DNA of 64,000 nucleotides from Ottelia alismoides (GCA_037367405.1 JAZKJV010000388.1:62001-126000); one strand, 5' to 3'; counted from the first letter of the stretch, positions 1 through 12,755 are shown. A program made the numbers and translations. The notes: a model not told the origin generated them from the letters alone.

Positions 1-81
1 TATCAAAATGTAAGAGACGAAAAATGCTGCTATGGTAAACAATCACACAATCAAACAAAAATGGGAACTACAAGCTGTTGC
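1..81 (-). mobile_element. Edge of Athila-like internal (leader) region
   Basis: This short stretch lies just beyond a minus-strand primer-binding site, so it should be the first bases of the untranslated leader of a retrotransposon that runs out of the window to the left. No coding sequence can be read in it. Confidence 0.55.
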
Positions 82-99
82 TCCCCGGCAACGGCGCCA
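82..99 (-). other. Primer-binding site for tRNA-Asp
   Basis: The plus strand reads tccccggcaacggcgcca, which is the 3' end of plant tRNA-Asp including CCA. Its complement on the minus strand is therefore an 18-base primer-binding site. It sits 2 bases from the TGATAAACG end of the neighbouring LTR, as expected for the junction between a 5' LTR and the internal region of a minus-strand element. Confidence 0.9.
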
Positions 100-101
100 T
101 T

Positions 102-3100
102 TGATAAACGCGAAAATCGACGGTCTTAAGTTCAGCACAAAGCGTGAACTCAGTCGAAGTGTCGACCAATCAAAATCCGAGTTTGATCAACAATTAACCC
201 ACACTAAGATCAACAAATTAGAAACAATGTGGAGTTAAAATTTATTTTTAACTCTGCACAAATGGTGTATAGTGTCAAGTATGCAGAGAGTTCGAACACA
301 GGGAGCAAACAAGGTAGGTCAAGCAAAAATGCTAAAGTGTGTGTGTGATGTGTGGAGTGTCTACACTAAGCAAGCAAGCAACTACAATTTTTGTGGGTTT
401 TTAATTTTTAATTTAATTTTTTTTATATTTAATTTTAAATTTTGTATTTTTATTTTTGATTTTCTGATTTTTATATTTTATATTTTATATATTTTTTTTA
501 TTCTTTTTCAATATTGGAAAGTAAAGACAATATAATAAAAGGCTAGGTAAAATATTAATAAAAATGCACAAAAATAGTCAAAAATCCAGAAATAAAATGT
601 TTTTGGTCTTTTTAATATTTTTTACTGTTTTTGTGATTTTTGGGGGTTTTTCAAGGTGTTTTTGATATTTTTAAAAACTGAAATAAGGCAAAACAGTGGA
701 AATAGGGCTGGCTGTGACTAATGAAATTTAAAAATAACAACCAGTAGCAAAAAATCTTCACACTATTTTTCTAATGAAAAGAACAAAATAAGAGATAAAC
801 AGAAGCTGAGTTTATATTTTTTTGATTTTTCTACTATTTTATATATTTTTTTGAAGTTTTCGATTGTTTTTAAATTTTTAGTGTTTTTCTTTTGAAATTT
901 TTAATGATTTTTGGACTGACACTAAAAGAGGATAAAATAGACACTAGGTGATTTTTTTGGAATTTTTGGAGGGGTTTTAATATTTTTTTGGTATTTTCTA
1001 AGCTAGACAGTGCACAAAATAGATGTTTTTGATTTTTAATAAATATGAAAATAAAATAAAATCAAAAACTAAATAGATGGCGTTAAAGTACACGTGTCCA
1101 GGAGCCTAAGTCTATTTTTGTGGAATTTTTGGACTTAAAATGATCTTTTAAACAATTAGGACAAATATCCAAACATTAAACAGTCCTGGCAGGGGTATAT
1201 GTGCAATATCCAAAACATCCAGGGGCATACATGCAATTTTCCACAAAACTTTACACTGAATATTCAATTTATAGCATCAAAAAGCAATTACAAAAGCCGC
1301 CTGGGCCTAATAGAAGTTTTCCCACCAGGGCGCGTGACTTGCACGCGCCTGGGAAGGACTGGAGTGCAATATCACAAAAGCCTGGGGGTCTACTTGCAAA
1401 TTAACCAAAAAGTTTACACTTAACGCCACAGTTTTGGGACTAAAACGAAATAAGTAAACAACCGAGGGTCCCTTTGCAAAATGCCCACCCCCTCACGTGT
1501 ACAGGTCACGTGAGGTGACGTGGCGAAGGACCTAAATGCAAATAAATAAAGCCTGGGGGTCTTCGTGCAAATATTACAAAACTTTTACACTACAGACAAA
1601 AGTTTAAATACTAAATATTAAATACAAAAATGGCGAGGGTGTAGATGCAAAATACCCTCGCTCGGGCGTTCTGATGACGACGCGTGGCGCTAATCCAACG
1701 GCGGGGCTACAGGGCGCGATCCAGCGGCTGGAAGCGATCCACTTATACACGTGGCAGCTGGAGAACGGCCGATGACGGTTCGTGGATGCACGGCGGAGAT
1801 TAGAACGCTCGAAGACGATCTGACGGCTGAGGCGTGGTGCGATCCAACGGCTACTGCTTGATCTGGAGCTGCGGCTCGATCGGACGGTGGGGACGCGAGG
1901 AGGAAGAACAGGGAAGAAGGCCGGCGAAGGCGAACTTCCCTGGCTCCGATCTCGCTTCTCCGGCGATGAATGGGCTCCAAAATGGAGCTGCAGACTCCTG
2001 GGAGGTCCCTCTACCTCCTGGGGGCTTCAAAATTGCACGGGGATGGCCGTGCTGCTCGCAGACGATCGGCGGAGCTGGAGAGCTCGGCTGAGCTCCGGCG
2101 AGCTTCAAAATCGCGCCCAGGCGCGAGTCAACATGCTTTGACCCTGCAAAAATGTTAGAAGGTCCAGGGCAAAGTGCCTGGACCTGGGGAGGACCTAAAC
2201 TATGCGCGAGGAGGAATGGTCGACGGTGGCCGGAGTTGCGCTCCGGCGATGATGCTTAGATGGGTGAAATACGTAATGGAACTTAGAATTTTTTTGGGGT
2301 TTTCGAAGATGCGACTAACAGGGACCTAACGGTGCAAAGAAATAAACGGGGGGGATGCCCTCGATGGCCGGAGCCAGAGGAAGACAAGTACCTCGACGCC
2401 GGCTGTTGGCGGAGGTGGTGGAGGCACCCTCGACTTCGCGCGCCTCGGCTGAAGGGTTGGCGATGGAGCTGTCACCTCCACGGACCTCAGGAGCACAATG
2501 GTGGCGCTGAAGGGTGGACTAAGGGGACTCAATTCGAATGGAAAGAAGGGGGGTCGGTTTTAAGTGGGTTGACCCAAGGTGACAGGGGGCCAAAGACCAA
2601 GGAATCTGGAGCGATTCAGTGATGCGACCCCCAAGAAAATCACTCGGCGGGCAAGGTGGTTGGTAAGGGAAGAGGTTTGCAGAAGAAATCGAGACGAGAT
2701 AGTGAAAGAGTTGGCCGGGAGAAAGCCAAGAAATTGGCCCAAAAACCGAGCCTTCTGACGTCGCACATGGGAAGGACGGCCAGTTGACCGGGGTCAACTG
2801 GGACCGTCTCCTGATTGGTCCACGTGGACCAATCAGGAAAAATCCCTAAGAAATGATTTGTAAAATCAATAACAAATAGAAAAAGGTCGAATTAATTAAA
2901 AGTTATAAAATAAAAAATGCTTAGAATTTTATGTAGTATTTAATTCTGATTTTTATTTATTTTTAGGAGTTATATTTTTACAAGTTACCTTTTTAACCCT
3001 ATATAGGTATAATACCTATGTATTTTAATATTTTATTTTTATTTAGGTATTTTATTTCTTTATTATTTTTATTTAGTATTTTATAAAATTGTAACATACT

Positions 3101-3994
3101 TTTATATACACATATATATTTTTATTTTATTTTATTGATTTATTTTGTATATTTAATAAAATACAAGTGTGTTTTATATAGGTATGTATATAGATAATGT
3201 ACCAATGTATTGAATATACAACTATTTTTAGTTGTATTTTATTTATATTTTTATTCTGATTTTAATACTCATACTTATTATAAGTAATATTTACAACATT
3301 ATAAAAATATAAAAATGAATAAATAATGGATCAAGAATAAATTGAATATTTTATTCAGTACAAGTGTGCAATGAGGGTCCAAAACTCAACTTTCAAACCG
3401 TAGCTCCGCCATATGCGAAACCATCGCCATTGGATAGATTATTTTATTCTATATACAATTAAAGGTGAGTACACTGCATTTGGAGTTGTCAGTTGTGAGA
3501 TACAGGTCTGGGAAGTTGGGATTTTGGATTCTTATTCAGACCATATCTTTTTGTCTGTACATTCTTTTTCTGTGAAATCAATTTTGTATTTTTCTTTATT
3601 TAATTATCTACAACTTTTATGTACAAAGTTTCTTTATTTGATGTTCAAAAAGTGGAACCAAAAATAGGTCCCAAAATGAATAAGAAATGAATAGAATGAA
3701 TAGGTATTTTGACTGTATTTCTGACCTTATCTCCCCCTACTTTATTCCTTGTCGACCTATTCATCAAGATGCCTAGGTCTCGGGGGTTTTGGGTCATAAA
3801 ATATTTACAATATTTTATTCTTTTTCTTTTCTTTATTTATTCTATAATTTTGGCCTTAATTACAGTAATTTACACACTGTTTAGATGCACATGCATGAAT
3901 GCTAAGATGCTTGATTTAAGGCTATTTACAGGCATTTGCTAGGGTTTTAGGTGCCAAAATGATAGAATAAAGATGATGAAATGAGGATTCATCA
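102..3994 (-). mobile_element. LTR A, complete long LTR of Athila-like Ty3/gypsy element
   Basis: This 3.89-kb LTR lies in minus orientation. In the sense direction it begins TGATGAATCC at 3994 and ends TTTATCA at 102. It has a tRNA-Asp primer-binding site on its left (82-99) and a polypurine tract on its right (3995-4008), so internal retrotransposon sequence flanks both sides. That makes it at once the 3' LTR of the partial element to the right and the 5' LTR of an element leaving the window on the left. Bases 3065-3994 are repeated almost perfectly at 6971-7900. The middle (about 1660-2800) is GC-rich and the rest is very AT-rich. Open frames inside it, including those at 3413-3942, have no recognisable protein and I do not call them genes. 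Confidence 0.88.
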
Positions 3995-4008
3995 TCCCCC
4001 TATACTTT
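3995..4008 (-). other. Polypurine tract next to LTR A
   Basis: On the minus strand this reads AAGTATAGGGGGA, directly followed by the LTR start TGATGAATCC. A purine run ending at the 5' edge of the 3' LTR is the standard primer for plus-strand DNA synthesis in LTR retrotransposons. The same core recurs in the hairpin array at 5953-6303. Confidence 0.85.
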
Positions 4009-6491
4009 ACCTTTGCTAGCCCCTAGCAAACACTTATGCAATAAGTGCAAAAAGAAAAGGAAAGAAAAGAAAAAGAAGAACTTGGATTTTATTCGATTAT
4101 CAAACTTGTCTTCACAAAATCAAAGTTTGGAGCTTAAGTAGGACCTTTGGAATTTTAGTGCGGGCGGAACCTTAGTGAGAACCGTGTTTGAAATCCAACA
4201 GTCCTTGAGAATCTCAAAACTCTGTCCAAGTCTCCTCAATAGCCAGGTCAGAAATATCTCAATTCATACGCAAACTCTTACGACTATGAATCTGACTTGT
4301 ACAGTGTAAGTGATGGTGGCTCTCCTCAACTAGAATGACAAAGAAACTGACTTCTCCAGTACGACAACCCAGTGATTCCCCAATCCAGCAACTCCATCCT
4401 CGAGGAGCGGGGTATTCCCTTCTAAGTTCAAGTGGCAACCAGCTCAAGAGGAGGGGGTGAAGAGAAGAATGGACGGTAGCCAGTGTAGCTACCTATCCTT
4501 GGATGCAAGACCAGTGTAGTCAAGTCATCCTGCTGCAGGCTCACATATTTGACTTTGGAACTCAAGCTTGCTTATTGACTTTGTACATACTTGCAGGCTT
4601 TTTATTTTTGTACATGCCTGAACTCTTTTTTTTTTTTGAAATACTATTCACAGCAGCATTTACATAAGGAGTTTTTCCTCTTGAGCCAGTAGACTATCCC
4701 TCTTTTGAAGCTTTATCGCAACCCACAACCTCATGTCTTTAGACTTCCTAATCACTGGACGGGTTGGGGTGCACTTCCCTCCCTAGAGGAGGACAAGTGT
4801 TTCCACTTGTGTGCGTCTCATACCGGCAAATCCAATCTCCTCACCACTCCAACTGAGTTGAGCCATGTGAAAGGTGCAGGTGTCCAAGTTAGGTCATTAT
4901 CAACAAGAGTCGTGCGTGTGCTCCGAAATACTCTACTTAGGCAGTCAAGAATCCATTGAACCAAGTCCCGTGATCCTCAAAGAATTAAGTCTACTAGACC
5001 TGAAGTACCTCAAACCCAATTCCTATAAGGTTCCTGTTGTTAGGTAGATTTTAAGGTCCAATCAAGCTCCAATCTTCGGATTTTACTTAGACTCGTTCAA
5101 TTATCAAACTCAATCCGAAAAATGCGAATGCTATGCAATGCAATGCAGAAAATATTTTTGTGATGCAATTTTCAAAGATTTTGAACTTTTTATGGATTTT
5201 TGAAAATATGATGATGCATATGCAGATGCATTTTTTTGTATTTTTCAAGGATTTTTCAGATGTTTTTGGATTTTAATTTTTGCAAATGTTTTTGGGAATT
5301 TTTGAAAGCAAAAAGATTTTGGCTGAAAACAAGGTGAAAACTATGTACACGGGAGTGCTTCTTATATTTACAAGAAGTGGATTTTAAGCATTTACAGGGT
5401 AAGTGGTCAGTTTTATACATATATATATATATAGTGGATTTTGGTGTGCTGTGTATATTCCTCAAACTTATTTGAAAACAATTTTACACACAATTTTTGA
5501 AAACTATAGTCCAAAATAATTTTTACAAACAATTTACACACGTTTGAAAATCATTTTGCAAAGGTTTTTCAAACAGTATATATAGGTTTTTCAAAACATT
5601 TTTGCAACCATTTTTCAAACCATTTGCAAATCATTTTTCAAACATTTTATTTCACACAAAGAAAATAAATTTTACAAACCACACATTTTTACAAAGGTTG
5701 AAAACATGAAACAAAATATTTTCAAAATAGTTTTCAATAAATGTTCACAAAGATTTTCAAACTATTTTTCAAACATTTTGCAAAAAACATTTTCACCTGA
5801 TTTATTAATCAGTAAAATACAAAAAGAATTTGAGGAATAACCACGTCTTTTTATTAAGGATTTTAATGAATTTTTAAAGAATTATTAGCCATATTTATTA
5901 AGAAAATACGAAAGTACGAGTTATGGCTAAAGTATATACGTAGTATATACGACCCCCCTATACTTAGCTTGAGCTATGTCCTCATAGATCAGAGAGAAAA
6001 GAGAAGACATAACTCGTACTAAGTATAGATAAGACTAAAGAATACATGAATGAATCAATGAGAAGTTGACCGTCCCCCCTATACTTAGGATCAAATAATC
6101 CTAAGTATAGCAGACTGTACACAACGCAGGGAGGGACAAGGGTGGGAATGAACAGATCGTACTCAGACTGTCTCCCCCTATACTTAGGGTACGATATCCC
6201 TAAGTATAGACAAAAGAGGAGACAATGTAGAGGATCGAAAAGAATAGAAAAACTCAGGGTGCACACCCCCCTATACTTAGGACAAAGTACGTCCTAAGTA
6301 TGGAAAACTGTCTACAAGGGCTGCACCTTCTTGATAGATACAGAAAATAGAAAAGGAAAAGAAGAAAAGAAGAAAATAAGAAAATAAATCAACAGACAAC
6401 AAAGTGATATAAACAGATGGATCTGTACAGCGGAGGATAGAATTTGATCACCATGTATGAAATGTAGATGATGAGAGTGAAAGGACATATC
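4009..6491 (-). mobile_element. Post-pol spacer of Athila-like element
   Basis: This is the stretch between the integrase remnant and the 3' LTR, where Athila elements may carry an envelope-like frame. I see no coding sequence. At 5460-5800 there is a low-complexity run built of short units such as ttttcaaac and catttttcaaa, and at 5953-6303 an array of hairpins (listed separately). Confidence 0.65.
5953..6303 (-). repeat. Array of four PPT-like hairpins
   Basis: The plus-strand word CCCCCTATACTTAG occurs four times, starting near 5954, 6075, 6174 and 6267, about 95-120 bases apart. Each is followed by its inverted partner ctaagtatag or a one-base variant. In copies two to four the loop is short: ctatacttagg pairs with cctaagtatag at 6079-6110, with similar pairs at 6178-6209 and 6271-6302. 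In the first copy the partner is some 50 bases away (6018-6028). In the sense direction each hairpin ends in AAGTATAGGGGG, the same core as the polypurine tract at 3995-4008. Confidence 0.85.
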
Positions 6492-6968
6492 TCATACCAG
6501 AAGAATGGGGGCGACGTCAATGGTCGGCGGATCATGATCAAGATATAATTTCAAGCGTTGACCATTGACGCGGAAGGTAGAGGAAGATGACGGTTCTGAT
6601 ATGTCGATGCTGCCATTGTCATGTACCTTCCTGACCACATACGGTCCTTTCCACTTGCTCTGTAATTTTCCTGGGAATAATTTCAGCCTGGAATCAAACA
6701 ACCATACTCTCTGATCTGGCTCAAACTGTTTATGGCTGATATGCGAATCGTGCCATGTCTTCACTTTCTCTTTGTACTGTAGGCTGTTGGAGAAGGCTGT
6801 GTCTCTCAATTCCTCCAGGGCTGCCAATTCTGCTCTTCTCTGGTCTCCTATACTCTCGGGATCTAAAAGCAACTCAATAACTGCCCAAAAAGATTTATGC
6901 TTGATCTCCACTGGCAAATGGCACGGCTTGCCATAGACGAGACGAAAGGGAGATGTCCCCAATGGGAT
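6492..6968 (-). pseudogene. Integrase C-terminal remnant, Athila-type Ty3/gypsy
   Basis: The minus strand encodes about 156 residues of an open frame that is the C-terminal end of a retrotransposon integrase. It starts at LGTSPFRLVYGK, with the CHLPVE motif typical of Athila-type integrases shortly after. It continues through a basic, tryptophan-containing segment (FPGKLQSKWKGPYVV) typical of the GPY/F module that follows the catalytic core and helps bind DNA. The DDE catalytic core, reverse transcriptase, protease and gag are missing. At about 6968-6971 the coding sequence is cut and joined to LTR sequence, so a large deletion removed most of pol, all of gag, the primer-binding site and the inner part of an LTR. 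The surviving frame has no internal stop, which fits a recent deletion. Assignment to Athila rather than Tat rests on the GTSPFRLVYGK-CHLPVE pattern. Confidence 0.9.
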
Positions 6969-6970
6969 TT

Positions 6971-7900
6971 ATTTTTTTTTAGTATTTTATAAAATTGTAA
7001 CATACTTTTATATACACATATATATTTTTATTTTATTTTATTGATTTATTTTGTATATTTAATAAAATACAAGTGTGTTTTATATAGGTATGTATATAGA
7101 TAATGTACCAATGTATTGAATATACAACTATTTTTAGTTGTATTTTATTTATATTTTTATTCTGATTTTAATACTCATACTTATTATAAGTAATATTTAC
7201 AACATTATAAAAATATAAAAATGAATAAATAATGGATCAAGAATAAATTGAATATTTTATTCAGTACAAGTGTGCAATGAGGGTCCAAAACTCAACTTTC
7301 AAACCGTAGCTCCGCCAAATGCGAAACCACCGCCATTGGATAGATTATTTTATTCTATATACAATTAAAGGTGAGTACACTGCATTTGGAGTTGTCAGTT
7401 GTGAGATACAGGTCTGGGAAGTTGGGATTTTGGATTCTTATTCAGACCATATCTTTTTGTCTGTACATTCTTTTTCTGTGAAATCAATTTTGTATTTTTC
7501 TTTATTTAATTATCTACAACTTTTATGTACAAAGTTTCTTTATTTGATGTTCAAAAAGTGGAACCAAAAATAGGTCCCAAAATGAATAAGAAATGAATAG
7601 AATGAATAGGTATTTTGACTGTATTTCTGACCTTATCTCCCCCTACTTTATTCCTTGTCGACCTATTCATCAAGATGCCTAGGTCTCGGGGGTTTTGGGT
7701 CATAAAATATTTACAATATTTTATTCTTTTTCTTTTCTTTATTTATTCTATAATTTTGGCCTTAATTACAGTAATTTACACACTGTTTAGATGCACATGC
7801 ATGAATGCTAAGATGCTTGATTTAAGGCTATTTACAGGCATTTGCTAGGGTTTTAGGTGCCAAAATGATAGAATAAAGATGATGAAATGAGGATTCATCA
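6971..7900 (-). mobile_element. Truncated LTR, near-identical copy of LTR A outer end
   Basis: Bases 6971-7900 match 3065-3994 at a constant offset of 3906. I could find only about three differences, two of them near 7318-7332. This is the outer (TG-starting) 930 bases of the right-hand, minus-strand 5' LTR of the same element as LTR A; the inner part is deleted. The sequence after 7900 (actagcaacg) is not a polypurine tract, so 7900 is the outer edge of the element. Confidence 0.88.
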
Positions 7901-9167
7901 ACTAGCAACGGGGGGCTCTACCTAGGGTGCGGGTCACTCTCTCGCGCATCCAAACCAAACAATGAAGGGGTTGCTCTCCCCAAGACAAAATTTTTAGGGT
8001 GAGCGGTTTTTAGATCAATAATTTTAGCAGTCCCAATTTTATGGTTTCACTTTTTTAATATTTTTCAAAGCAAATAAAAGGCCTAACGAATTTTTCGGTT
8101 CTCCTGATTATTAAGTCCAAAAACAGGGGGGAGAAGACGAAAAAGCCGATGCACGATAAATCAATGATGCATGCAAAGTCAGAAATGCGTACCTGTCTCC
8201 AGCACTCTACATGCAAGATGATCCGCGCATAAAAGTAAAGACAGAAATTAAACTAACCTAAATGATGCAGCGGTAAAACCGAGTCCTAGACGAGCAAGTC
8301 TAGCGAAGAGCCGTCTAACCGGTCACCGACCTCCAAGCCAAAGAGTCCGGTCTTGGCCCGTCCCTCCTCTGTCCGACAAATCGGGGGTAGGAGTAAGCTC
8401 TTTACAGGACGGGTTGCGGCACGTAGGCTACGGAGGCAAATGAATCGGTTATTTTTATTATGTTTTTTTAAGTAGGTCCAATTAATCGATCTATGGGAAC
8501 AGATATGCAATTAGGTGTGTGGATCCTACTAATTATGGCACATTCACCAGAAAATCCTAAATCTAGGGGCTCGAGCAAAAACCGCGAAAAACCGGAAAAG
8601 ACAGAAATAAAAGAAAAATAAAACCGTGAAAAAGCCGCGAAAAACCGCGAAGGTCCTAAAGGGTCCCCCGAGCACACCGGTGCTCGGCGAAACAGACCCG
8701 CTACGGTCAAGTCACAAATGTCCAAGTCCTGTCCCTGTATTATTACAATAATGATATAAATGAAATAAAAACCTAATCTAACCTCACCCACTCCACTCTC
8801 TCCCTCTCGCTCTCTCCTGCGGCTTCGTAGAGAAAGAAGCCGCCTCCAAGTTCCTCGGCTGCACCGGCTCCTCGAAAGTCGCCTCCGCGGTCCTCGAGCC
8901 CTCGCAAGAAAAAGAGATGAGTGGTCAGAACCAATAATAAAATAATAATCAAAGGAAAATAAAGACAAATGAAAAATAAGGGTATATGCGCAAAAATATA
9001 AAATAAAATAAACCACAAAATAAAACAAACACAAAAATAAAAGAAAAAGAAAATAAAATCAAACAAACTATAGACAAAAAGCCGCGAAAAGCCGCGAACT
9101 CCGAAGAGCCGCGAAAAGCCGCGAAAATAAAAACGAAAAGAAAATAAGAAAAACTACTAAGCCGTGG
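7901..9167 (-). mobile_element. Leader region of second Athila-like element (B)
   Basis: This stretch precedes the tRNA-Asp primer-binding site of LTR B and so should be the untranslated leader of that element, read on the minus strand. Short motifs of the type aaaaccgcgaaaa and agccgcgaaa recur at 8575-8655 and 9079-9127. The open frames here look like translated low-complexity DNA and match no gag protein I recognise. The first element appears to be inserted into this leader at 7900/7901; its other edge lies outside the window. Confidence 0.6.
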
Positions 9168-9185
9168 TCCCCGGCAACGGCGCCA
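9168..9185 (-). other. Primer-binding site for tRNA-Asp (element B)
   Basis: The plus strand again reads tccccggcaacggcgcca, the 3' end of tRNA-Asp. It lies 3 bases from the LTR edge TGATGACAC at 9189, marking the junction of the 5' LTR with the leader of a minus-strand element. Confidence 0.9.
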
Positions 9186-9188
9186 TTC

Positions 9189-12100
9189 TGATGACACAAA
9201 AACCCGAGCGACAGAGGTAAAGGTATCTAGATAGGTCGTTGCGACCTCGATCACTCGGATGTGTCAGTCAAGAAAAATATCAGACCACTCGAAACAAATA
9301 AAATCAATCAAGCACGAAGATAGCGGTCCAGCTATGAGTTTAACCTGGTATAGCTCCCAGGGTCGAACTCGAGGAGCACGGGTTGGCCAAAGGCGTACAA
9401 AGTAGTAAAAATGAAATAAAATAAAGACAAAATATTTTTAATGCTTTTTAATGATTTTTATATTTTTTTTGGATTTTTAATAGGTGAAGAAAATAAAAGA
9501 AACAAAAAACAAGCACACTTAAGCAAATTATTTAATGCATCCAAAAATCAAGCAAAAATTCAAACAAAAATATTTTTATGTTTTTTAGGTTTTTTAGTGT
9601 TTTTGGTGAATTTTTGGAATTTTTCTGATATGTATTTTATTTTCTAAAAATCAAACAGTAGCACAGAAACAAGGTACTGTCCAGCCAAGCCTAAAGTCCA
9701 TAGATAAAATATCTAAGAACCTCAAAAGGGCCTGGAGGTATTTTTCCTGTAAACTAGATAAAACAAGGAAAATTTGAGTACCAAAATTATTGTTTTTGGG
9801 TTTTTAGATTATTTAATAGAATTTTTATGGGTTTTTAGGTGTTTTTAAGTTTTTATGGTTTTTAATCAGTGAAAAATAGCCAAAAATGGCTAGAAAATAA
9901 AGCAATATAAACTACACAGTACCTAATTTTTATAGAATTTTTGAGTGGGTTTTTATATTTTTTTAGGGTTTTTAAAACTAGACAGTGGCTAAAATGATGG
10001 TTTTTGAATTTTTTAAAATAACAAATAAACTCAAAATGTCCTCAAAAATTCTCAAAAATCCTACAACATGGCAGGAGCCATGTATCAAATTTTCATCGAA
10101 TTTGGAGGTGATTTGATATTTTATTCAAAAATCACAAGAGGGCACTGTGCACAAGGACTGAAGTGCAAATACCCTAAGTTCTGGGGGTCCAGGTGCAAAA
10201 TTCCCAGCAAGTCACGCGCGCGGCGCGTGCCTGGGGCACTCAGGGACCTCTTTGTAATGAAAATAAGGTCCGGGGACTATTTGGTAACACGCACCAAAAG
10301 TCCGGGGACCTCAGATGCAAATTACCCTAAAATAAGCGCACATGCGCAATTACAACATTCACAGGGGCATAGATGCAAATACTCAAAAGTTTTCATTCAT
10401 TTATAAACCTCCAGAACTACAGGGAATAGATTGCAAATAACCTAAACATACACGTGACGAAGCACGTGGCTCACACAAACAGGGGCATAAATGCAAATAA
10501 ACTAAAGTACGAGGTACAATGTGCAAATAACCCTAAACTAAACAACTTGCTAAAATATTTACAGGACTAAAGCTAAATAAAAACAAGAGCTGGGCCTAAG
10601 GGTAATTTACCCTTTATTAAGCGGGGTCGTCGGATGCGCTCCACGTGGCTGATCTGACGGGTACGGCTGGTGGGCGCTCCAGATGGCGTCTCCTCAGATC
10701 GGACGCTCAAGACAACTCCGCAGATGGACGGCTCAGATCACACCTGGGGCGAGGAGGCACTATCAACGGTCCGGGAGGATCCAGGAAGAACTGGTCGCCG
10801 GCGACTTTCGCCGGCCTCGTGCGAGCGCTGTGGTCCTCGTCTGCCGCTCCTGGAGATCGGAGAAGCTCCGCACTGAAGCTCCGCGGCTGATGGTAGGCTC
10901 CGATGACCCAGCCGAGCCCTGGAGGGCTCCGGCGAGGTCGGCGGAGGAGAAGCTCCTGTCTGAATGTCGGGAGGCCTCAGATAGCCTCCTCTGGTCCTGC
11001 AAAAAGGCTCAGAAGCTTCGCGGGTCGAGGGCAAAATGCCTCGACCCGGTTAGGTGTCGTGGAGGTGGTTTGTGCGTCGGTGCGGACGAACCCCGGCGAA
11101 GCGATGGCGAGGGGATTCGAATCCCAGCTCCTGTGCGAGATGGGTTGAATGGAGGGGCGGAGAAGGTGCGCGGAGGGAAGGCGGAGATGGATATGGATTC
11201 CGATGATCGAATGGGTGCGCGAGGTGGTCGGAATCGACGAAGAACGGGGACGGAGCGATTTGGGGCAAAATGGAAATTAGACTAAATAGAGGAGCGAAGG
11301 GTCTACCTGGGTGGTCGAGGAGACTATGCTGGAGCTGGGGGAGCTCCTGGTCGTGGCCTCAAGGGTCGTCTCGGCCCGAGGCTCGAGCTCCTGCTCTGGG
11401 CGGAGCACGGCGGTGCTGACTCGCCGGATCAGTGGCTTTCGCCTCCTTTCCTCGCTGCGACAGGTCGAGAATCGAGCTGTCACCTCTCTCTCTCTCTGGA
11501 GCTCACTGGAAATCGAAGCAAATGGCCAAAGATGCCGATTGAAGGTGGCGGAGCTCGAGATATATATGGGTGCAGACCCGACTAGGGCTGGTCGGGTAGG
11601 GCAGCATGGAGTGCGGAGCCCGATGCAATCCCCCGGGCGTTGGTCTCGGATGCAAGAAGAAGAATTAGGACCCGGGGTTTGCGCAAATGGCGGGCGGATC
11701 AGGCATGGAAAAATCGGAGAAATCGGGTCGACAGCCTGATCCGCGAGAGAAGAGGGTCCGCGGGGGGAGTTGACCGGGGGTCAACATTCCCCGTGGACCA
11801 ATGGGAAACTGCCACGTATTTTATTTTTGTTTATTTATTTTAGGCTAGATAACGGTGGAATTAGCAAAAACTTAAAACACAAAATATTTTTATTTTATTT
11901 TTTTTCTATTTTTTGGTGATTTTTAATTAATTTTTGGAAATAAAAATGAGGTATTTACACTATGTAGCTATATATAGGTCTATGTACATTAGGTAGATTT
12001 TTGATTTTTTATTTTTAATTATTATTTTTGTACAATTTTATTCCTATTTTATATTTTATTTATTTATAGAATAAAATGAGGAATAAAAGGGTATTTTTAT

Positions 12101-12755
12101 TTTGTTTTTATTATTTATATACATAGGTGAAATAAATAGTTATGTACAACTATATACATGGCATATGTACAATATATTTTTGTTATTTTAATTTTGTTAT
12201 TTTTATTTGATTTTTGTTTTGATTCTTTTTATTTTATGTATTTACAATATATAACATAGAATATTTACAAAAAGTTTAGAAAATAATTTTATTTATTTAT
12301 AAGGTTAAATAAAGAAGCATGGTCTATGCACATGGTGAAAGGGTATTTTTTTGATCTTTTTAATTTTCAAATTTTTATTTATTTATTTTTTTTTAATATT
12401 TTCTGAATATATACAAATATGTACAAGCATATTTTTGGGTGAGGAAAATATAATTTTATTTATTTATATAGATATTTACACATGAGCCCCTATCTCCCTC
12501 TACTTGGCTTTTATGCGGTCAGGCCCATGCTGAGCCCTCCCTTGGGTTAGGTTGCTCAATATTTATTCTAAATATTTCCCTCTTTTTCTTTTTCATCTTT
12601 ATTCTTTTATTTTTGCACAAAAACATGCTAATTATAGATATTTACAAAATACATGCTTTTGCTAATTATTCATATTTACACATATCTACATGCATTTGCA
12701 TAAGGTTTTTGTAGCTAAAATATAAGAATAAAGAGTGATGAATGGGTATTCATCA
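9189..12755 (-). mobile_element. LTR B, 3.57-kb LTR of Athila-like element
   Basis: The LTR runs from TGATGACAC (9189) to ATTCATCA (12755), in minus orientation, with its primer-binding site just to the left. It belongs to the same family as the solo LTR at 34942-38594: their first 50 sense-strand bases are almost the same, and both carry a GC-rich central block (here about 10600-11800). Near its 3' end (sense) it carries the GTTCGACC motif followed by a CCTGG/CCAGG hairpin (9344-9367). Frames of up to 200 codons in the GC-rich block overlap each other on several strands and phases and show no known domain. Confidence 0.87.

Noticed and set aside
82..99. tRNA-Asp gene (also at 9168-9185)
   Set aside because: Only the last 18 bases of the tRNA are present and each lies beside an LTR edge; they are primer-binding sites.
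3413..3942. Two hypothetical genes, repeated exactly at 7319-7848
   Set aside because: The repetition reflects duplication of LTR sequence; the translations are AT-rich with no known domain.
5953..6303. CRISPR-like array
   Set aside because: The repeats are inverted pairs containing a polypurine core, unevenly spaced, inside a plant retrotransposon.
10683..11285. 200-codon frame in LTR B
   Set aside because: It lies in the GC-rich middle of an LTR and overlaps other open frames in several phases and on both strands.
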